From JABMPJ01 sp964345005 (GTDB taxonomy: Bacteria; Verrucomicrobiota; Kiritimatiellia; UBA8416; JABMPJ01), in the NCBI GenBank assembly GCA_964345005.1, contig CAYFPQ010000068.1, forward strand, positions 1-16,760: a DNA stretch of 16,760 bases, in the 5' to 3' direction. Positions 13,728 through 16,760 of this stretch are shown one piece after another. The first letter of the stretch is position 1, and each line of letters opens with the position of its first letter. Both the position numbers and the translations under genes were made by a program. The notes beneath the pieces are model-generated. The model did no database searches, was not told the origin of the DNA, and saw only the letters and a program-made list of their open reading frames with translations.

Positions 13728-14465
13728 GTGGCAACTAAGATTCAAGAGATCCTGGTCGTCGATGACGATGCCGGTTTCCGCAGCAGCACACGCCGTCTCT
13801 TCTGGATTCTCACAACGGATGAAGTCGAGTACAAGGTACGGGAAGCGGAGTCGGGACAGGCTGCCGCCGACATGCTCAACACCTGTCCGGTAGATTGCGT
13901 TTTGATCGACAACTTTATGCCCGGCGGGTCGGGTCTCGACTGGATCCCGCGGCTCCTCGAGTCGCACCCCCATCTTCCGATCATCATGTTAACCGGTACC
14001 GGCGATGAGCCCACCGCCGTTGCCGCCATGAAACGAGGGGCGCTCGACTACCTGGTCAAGGGCGATGTCACCCCGACCGCCATCAAGCATGCCGTATCGA
14101 ACGCGGTCGAGAAGGTAGAGATGGCCATCCGCCTCGAACAACAGCAGCAGCAACTGGTCGCCGCGGAACGGGATCGTGTCATGATGCGCAGTCTGGGCGC
14201 AGCCTGTCATCACCTGGGCCAGCCGGCTACGGCGCTGACGACGTTGCTGGAACTGCTCAGACGACGCATCACGGATCCCGATACGCTGGATATGCTTGAG
14301 CAGTCGAGCGCCTGCATGGAGACAATCCGGGATACGCTGAGCGAGTTGCGCGATATGAATCACTACCGTACCGAGAGTTACCTGCCCAACACGGCGGACG
14401 GTACCGAGCGAGTCGACGCATGCATCGTCGCGCTCCATCACGATGAGACCAGGAAAACGGCATGA
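13728..14465 (+). CDS. Receiver fused to a HisKA/DHp-like domain lacking an ATPase
   Basis: A 245-residue protein. The receiver (1-125) has D12/D13, phospho-acceptor D61 (LIDNFMPGGSG), T89 and K111. A Gln-rich coiled coil (about 126-150) leads into a helical hairpin beginning MMRSLGAACHHLGQPATALTT. This aligns with a HisKA H-box: H161 is five residues before P166, as the phospho-His should be. The usual acidic residue after it is H162. The protein ends without any HATPase motifs. It may act as a phosphotransfer protein (receiver to His) or as a regulator that dimerises with a kinase. GTG start with a G-rich ribosome-binding site. It is last in the three-gene unit and followed by a strong terminator. 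Confidence 0.85.
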   Translation: MATKIQEILVVDDDAGFRSSTRRLFWILTTDEVEYKVREAESGQAAADMLNTCPVDCVLIDNFMPGGSGLDWIPRLLESHPHLPIIMLTGTGDEPTAVAAMKRGALDYLVKGDVTPTAIKHAVSNAVEKVEMAIRLEQQQQQLVAAERDRVMMRSLGAACHHLGQPATALTTLLELLRRRITDPDTLDMLEQSSACMETIRDTLSELRDMNHYRTESYLPNTADGTERVDACIVALHHDETRKTA

Positions 14466-14507
14466 TCCATCCGACTATAAGAGTGTAGCTCCCTCCAGTT
14501 ATAACCC

Positions 14508-14546
14508 GAAAGCCCCCCACGGCCCGACGGGCCGTGGGGGGCTTTC
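14508..14546. terminator. Bidirectional terminator hairpin
   Basis: A perfect 18-bp stem (GAAAGCCCCCCACGGCCC at 14508-14525 with its complement at 14529-14546) closes a 3-base loop. A-rich and T-rich flanks at the stem base give a short U-run in either direction. It lies between convergent genes ending at 14465 and 14574. Confidence 0.85.
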
Positions 14547-14573
14547 CAAGGCCCGGGGTCGCATCCGGAGCCG

Positions 14574-16514
14574 CTACAGCGGAAGGTCAACCTGGAACCG
14601 CGTCCATTTTCCTTCTTCGCTCTCAACCACGACGTTTCCCCCATGATCATGAACGATGCCATGTAGAATCGACAGCCCGAGCCCCGTGCCTTTACCGCGG
14701 GGCTTGGTTGTGAAGAACGGATCGAACATGCGCGCACGGACGGTTTCACAGATGCCCGGTCCATGGTCCTCAACACTCAACCGGATTCCCGCGGTTTTGT
14801 CTCCCTCCCCTGCCACGTACAAACTCTCAACGGGAACGGCTGAGACCGCAACAGTCTTATCTTCGCTGAAGTCGGGGTATTTCTCGTTGAGCGCATCGCG
14901 AGCATTCATCAACAGGTTCACTATGACTTGCTGAATCTGTTGGCCGTGACAAGTCAGGTCGGGGAGTTCCTCCGGGATATCCACACTCACCCTTATCTGG
15001 TCACGTCGCATCACGGCACCGGTCAGAGACATTGCATCCTCCACGATATCCTTCACCCTTACCGGTGTGCGTTCGCCATTCTCCTGCCGCGCAAATGCGA
15101 GCAAATTGCGCACGATGCGCGTGACTCGATTGGTTTCCTTTACGATTTCGTCTGCAAAATCGCAGACGCTCGTCTCACTGCCGTCCGTGCGGTCCTTAAT
15201 AAGCTGAGCATAATTCATGATACCGTTGATCGGGTTATTGATCTCGTGCGCAACGCCACCGGCCAGCGTACCAATCGATTCGAGCTTCTGCGCTTGGCGA
15301 GCCTGTGCCTCGGCAGTGCGCTGCTGCGTGATGTCCTCCGAGATGATCAGGGCGCCCTGCGGTTCGCGGGGTGGAAACGGTGCGATCTTGATAGACAGTA
15401 TCCGATCACCGTAACGCTGCTCGGGAAAGGTCCGGTTCTCCCCAGTGGCGATGCACTCCATGAGCTCGCCGTGCATGTCGTTCTCATGATGCGCTGCATA
15501 GTCCAGGTACATACGCTGACCCACTACGGGCGAACGGCCGGGCGAGTCCGCCTTAGCCTTGTTCCACCTCACGATGCTCCCGGCCGTGTCAACGACGATC
15601 GTCTCGGCCGGGCTGTAATCGAACAATGCTGCGTTAAACGCTTCGCTCTTGCGTAGCGCCAATGCACGGGCCCCGAGTACGCGCTCGGTCTCCAAGAGTG
15701 AGCGTTCGCGTTGTGCCTTCTCGCACAGCTCGACAAGATACTGCGGATGGAACGGCTTGCAGGCATAGGCTGCTGCGCCAGCCTTCATCCACTTGAGTGC
15801 CAATTCGGAGTCTGTGTCGGCGGTGACCATCACCACGGCACATGCCGGGCAAGCTTCACGCAGGTGTTGCAGAAGCACATCCCCGAATGTATCGGGCAAG
15901 TGGTAGTCCACCACCGCAACGTGGTAGCGTGACGGGTCACGCTTCTCCTTGGTCGCATCGCTACTGATGTTGATCCTGTCCATCACCTCAGCGCCCGTCC
16001 CAACCGCATCGACGCAATAGCCTTGTGCCTCGAAGGTGGCTGTGAGTAGCTTGCGCATAGCCGGCTCGTCCTCAACGATGAGCAACCTCGATTCCTTTGC
16101 CGGCACTTCGCGATTGAGCAATGCCCGCGCCGTGCAAACGAGCTCACGGCAATCTGCTGACTGCGGGAGAAACGCATTCGCGCCCAAGTCGGCTGCTATA
16201 AGCCCGGGAGCCTCCCCGGTGTAAGTCGCCGAGACCACGAGAATGGGGGTGTCATTGAAATGCCTGTAGTCCGGCGAGCGCAGCAACCGGCAGAGCTTCC
16301 AGCCGTCGATCCCTTCCATGTACAGGTCTGTCACCACCAGGCTTGGATCGTTGCCGGAAGCCAACGAAGCGAGAAACGACTCCGCATTGTCGAATACTTC
16401 GACGTGAAGCCCTGCCTTGGCAAGGGCATCGGCCATCTTGCGACGCTGGAGATCATCACCGTATATCACTGCCGTCGTGCCGAGCGTTTCGACCGATGAG
16501 TCTACCGTCTTCAA
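14574..16514 (-). CDS. Cytoplasmic hybrid histidine kinase, REC-REC-PAS-HisKA-HATPase
   Basis: A 646-residue kinase counted from TTG. REC1 (about 13-125) has D63 (VVTDLYMEG) but Gln118 where the conserved Lys should be (AFLPQS). REC2 (about 143-272) is complete with E148/D149, D203 and K253 and has a charged insert before the D203 strand. A coiled coil precedes a PAS domain (about 290-400). The H-box is GGVAHEINNPI with H423. The HATPase has its N-box (NLLMNARDAL), G1 (DHGPGI), F-box (FDPFFTTKP) and G2 (GKGTGLGLS). No TM segments are seen. AAAGGAG (16523-16529) overlaps the GTG at 16523, so the TTG at 16514, with an 8-base spacer, is the likelier start. Its leader (to 16732) carries the element shared with the sulfur operon. 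Confidence 0.9.
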   Translation of the reverse strand: MKTVDSSVETLGTTAVIYGDDLQRRKMADALAKAGLHVEVFDNAESFLASLASGNDPSLVVTDLYMEGIDGWKLCRLLRSPDYRHFNDTPILVVSATYTGEAPGLIAADLGANAFLPQSADCRELVCTARALLNREVPAKESRLLIVEDEPAMRKLLTATFEAQGYCVDAVGTGAEVMDRINISSDATKEKRDPSRYHVAVVDYHLPDTFGDVLLQHLREACPACAVVMVTADTDSELALKWMKAGAAAYACKPFHPQYLVELCEKAQRERSLLETERVLGARALALRKSEAFNAALFDYSPAETIVVDTAGSIVRWNKAKADSPGRSPVVGQRMYLDYAAHHENDMHGELMECIATGENRTFPEQRYGDRILSIKIAPFPPREPQGALIISEDITQQRTAEAQARQAQKLESIGTLAGGVAHEINNPINGIMNYAQLIKDRTDGSETSVCDFADEIVKETNRVTRIVRNLLAFARQENGERTPVRVKDIVEDAMSLTGAVMRRDQIRVSVDIPEELPDLTCHGQQIQQVIVNLLMNARDALNEKYPDFSEDKTVAVSAVPVESLYVAGEGDKTAGIRLSVEDHGPGICETVRARMFDPFFTTKPRGKGTGLGLSILHGIVHDHGGNVVVESEEGKWTRFQVDLPL

Positions 16515-16676
16515 GAACCACACTCCTTTCTACGACCTCACTGGCCTCGTGAAGAGACACAAGCCATCTAAGCCCGCTCACCACCGTATTCCTTGGCGTG
16601 CGCATGGTTGTTATTTGCTGTATTGCGTTGAGTTTGGCATTGTTAAGATGAGGTGTCAAGCGGTGTATTGTGAAAT

Positions 16677-16732
16677 TCAGAGGTCTTAGCAAACCGCCAC
16701 CCCTTGGTTTCTGCGGTCGCGAGTTTATTGTG
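16677..16732 (-). repeat. Upstream element, copy 2 (kinase leader)
   Basis: Inverted counterpart of 1-56, in the same orientation relative to its downstream gene. The AGGGGTGGCGGTTTGCT core and the AGACCTCTGA block are intact with one change between them, and the outer CACAA and GCGA blocks also match in register. The 8-bp stem of copy 1 is absent. It ends about 160 bp before the kinase start. The stretch between holds a TTGACA (16659-16654, minus strand) with only a weak -10 (CAAACT) 17 bp on, and no ORF I can support. Confidence 0.55.
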
Positions 16733-16760
16733 GGTCAACTGTGGCATGCGAGTTCAGTCG

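Noticed and set aside
14135..14160. CAG-type run encoding consecutive Gln residues
   Set aside because: Short and within a predicted coiled coil. Not a meaningful tandem repeat.
1..16760. CRISPR array, tRNA, rRNA, integrase or transposase
   Set aside because: I looked on both strands and saw no regularly spaced repeats, cloverleaf-like segments or mobile-element proteins.
1..16760. Circular replicon, because both ends share a sequence
   Set aside because: The shared element is inverted, not direct, and only its core is near-identical, so it does not support end-joining.

Overview
The window looks like a scaffold from an uncultured, GC-rich, Gram-negative bacterium. It carries a lipoprotein signal peptide, a run of ten Ns, and a related sequence element at both ends. 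The dispersed short inverted repeats and the dense hybrid-kinase content would fit a PVC-type lineage (Kiritimatiellota or Verrucomicrobiota) or a deltaproteobacterium-like lineage. That is a weak inference, because nothing here fixes the taxon. No rRNA, tRNA, CRISPR array, transposase or phage gene is visible.

Region 1 (75-4531, + strand) is a translationally coupled assimilatory sulfur operon. It encodes a siroheme/[4Fe-4S] sulfite reductase (interrupted by the N gap), a GltD-like flavoprotein with a C-terminal ferredoxin domain, and a [4Fe-4S]-type APS reductase (cysH). The flavoprotein is the obvious candidate to pass electrons from NAD(P)H to the reductase, in place of CysJ.

Region 2 (4547-7076) has an 84-bp REP-like paired hairpin, a U32-family protein on the minus strand, a 94-bp repeat with 17-bp inverted ends, and a lipoprotein of a DUF4380-like type.

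Region 3 (7252-16523) is almost wholly signal transduction. It contains a soluble REC-HisKA-HATPase-REC hybrid kinase; a divergent pair of an excisionase-type HTH fused to a C-terminal REC and a lone REC; a C-terminally anchored FHA protein behind a good sigma-54-type promoter; a lone REC; a NarL-type regulator; a two-TM kinase with an overlapping lone REC; a REC fused to a dimerisation/phosphotransfer-like domain with no ATPase; and a large REC-REC-PAS-HisKA-HATPase kinase. Three complete kinases, one ATPase-less kinase-like protein and five separate receivers, only two of them with DNA-binding domains, suggest a branched phosphorelay. Partner assignments cannot be read from sequence alone.

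A 56-bp element with a nearly identical core sits upstream of the sulfur operon and upstream of the last kinase, in the same orientation relative to each gene. It either links the two transcriptionally or is a dispersed repeat at which assembly stopped.
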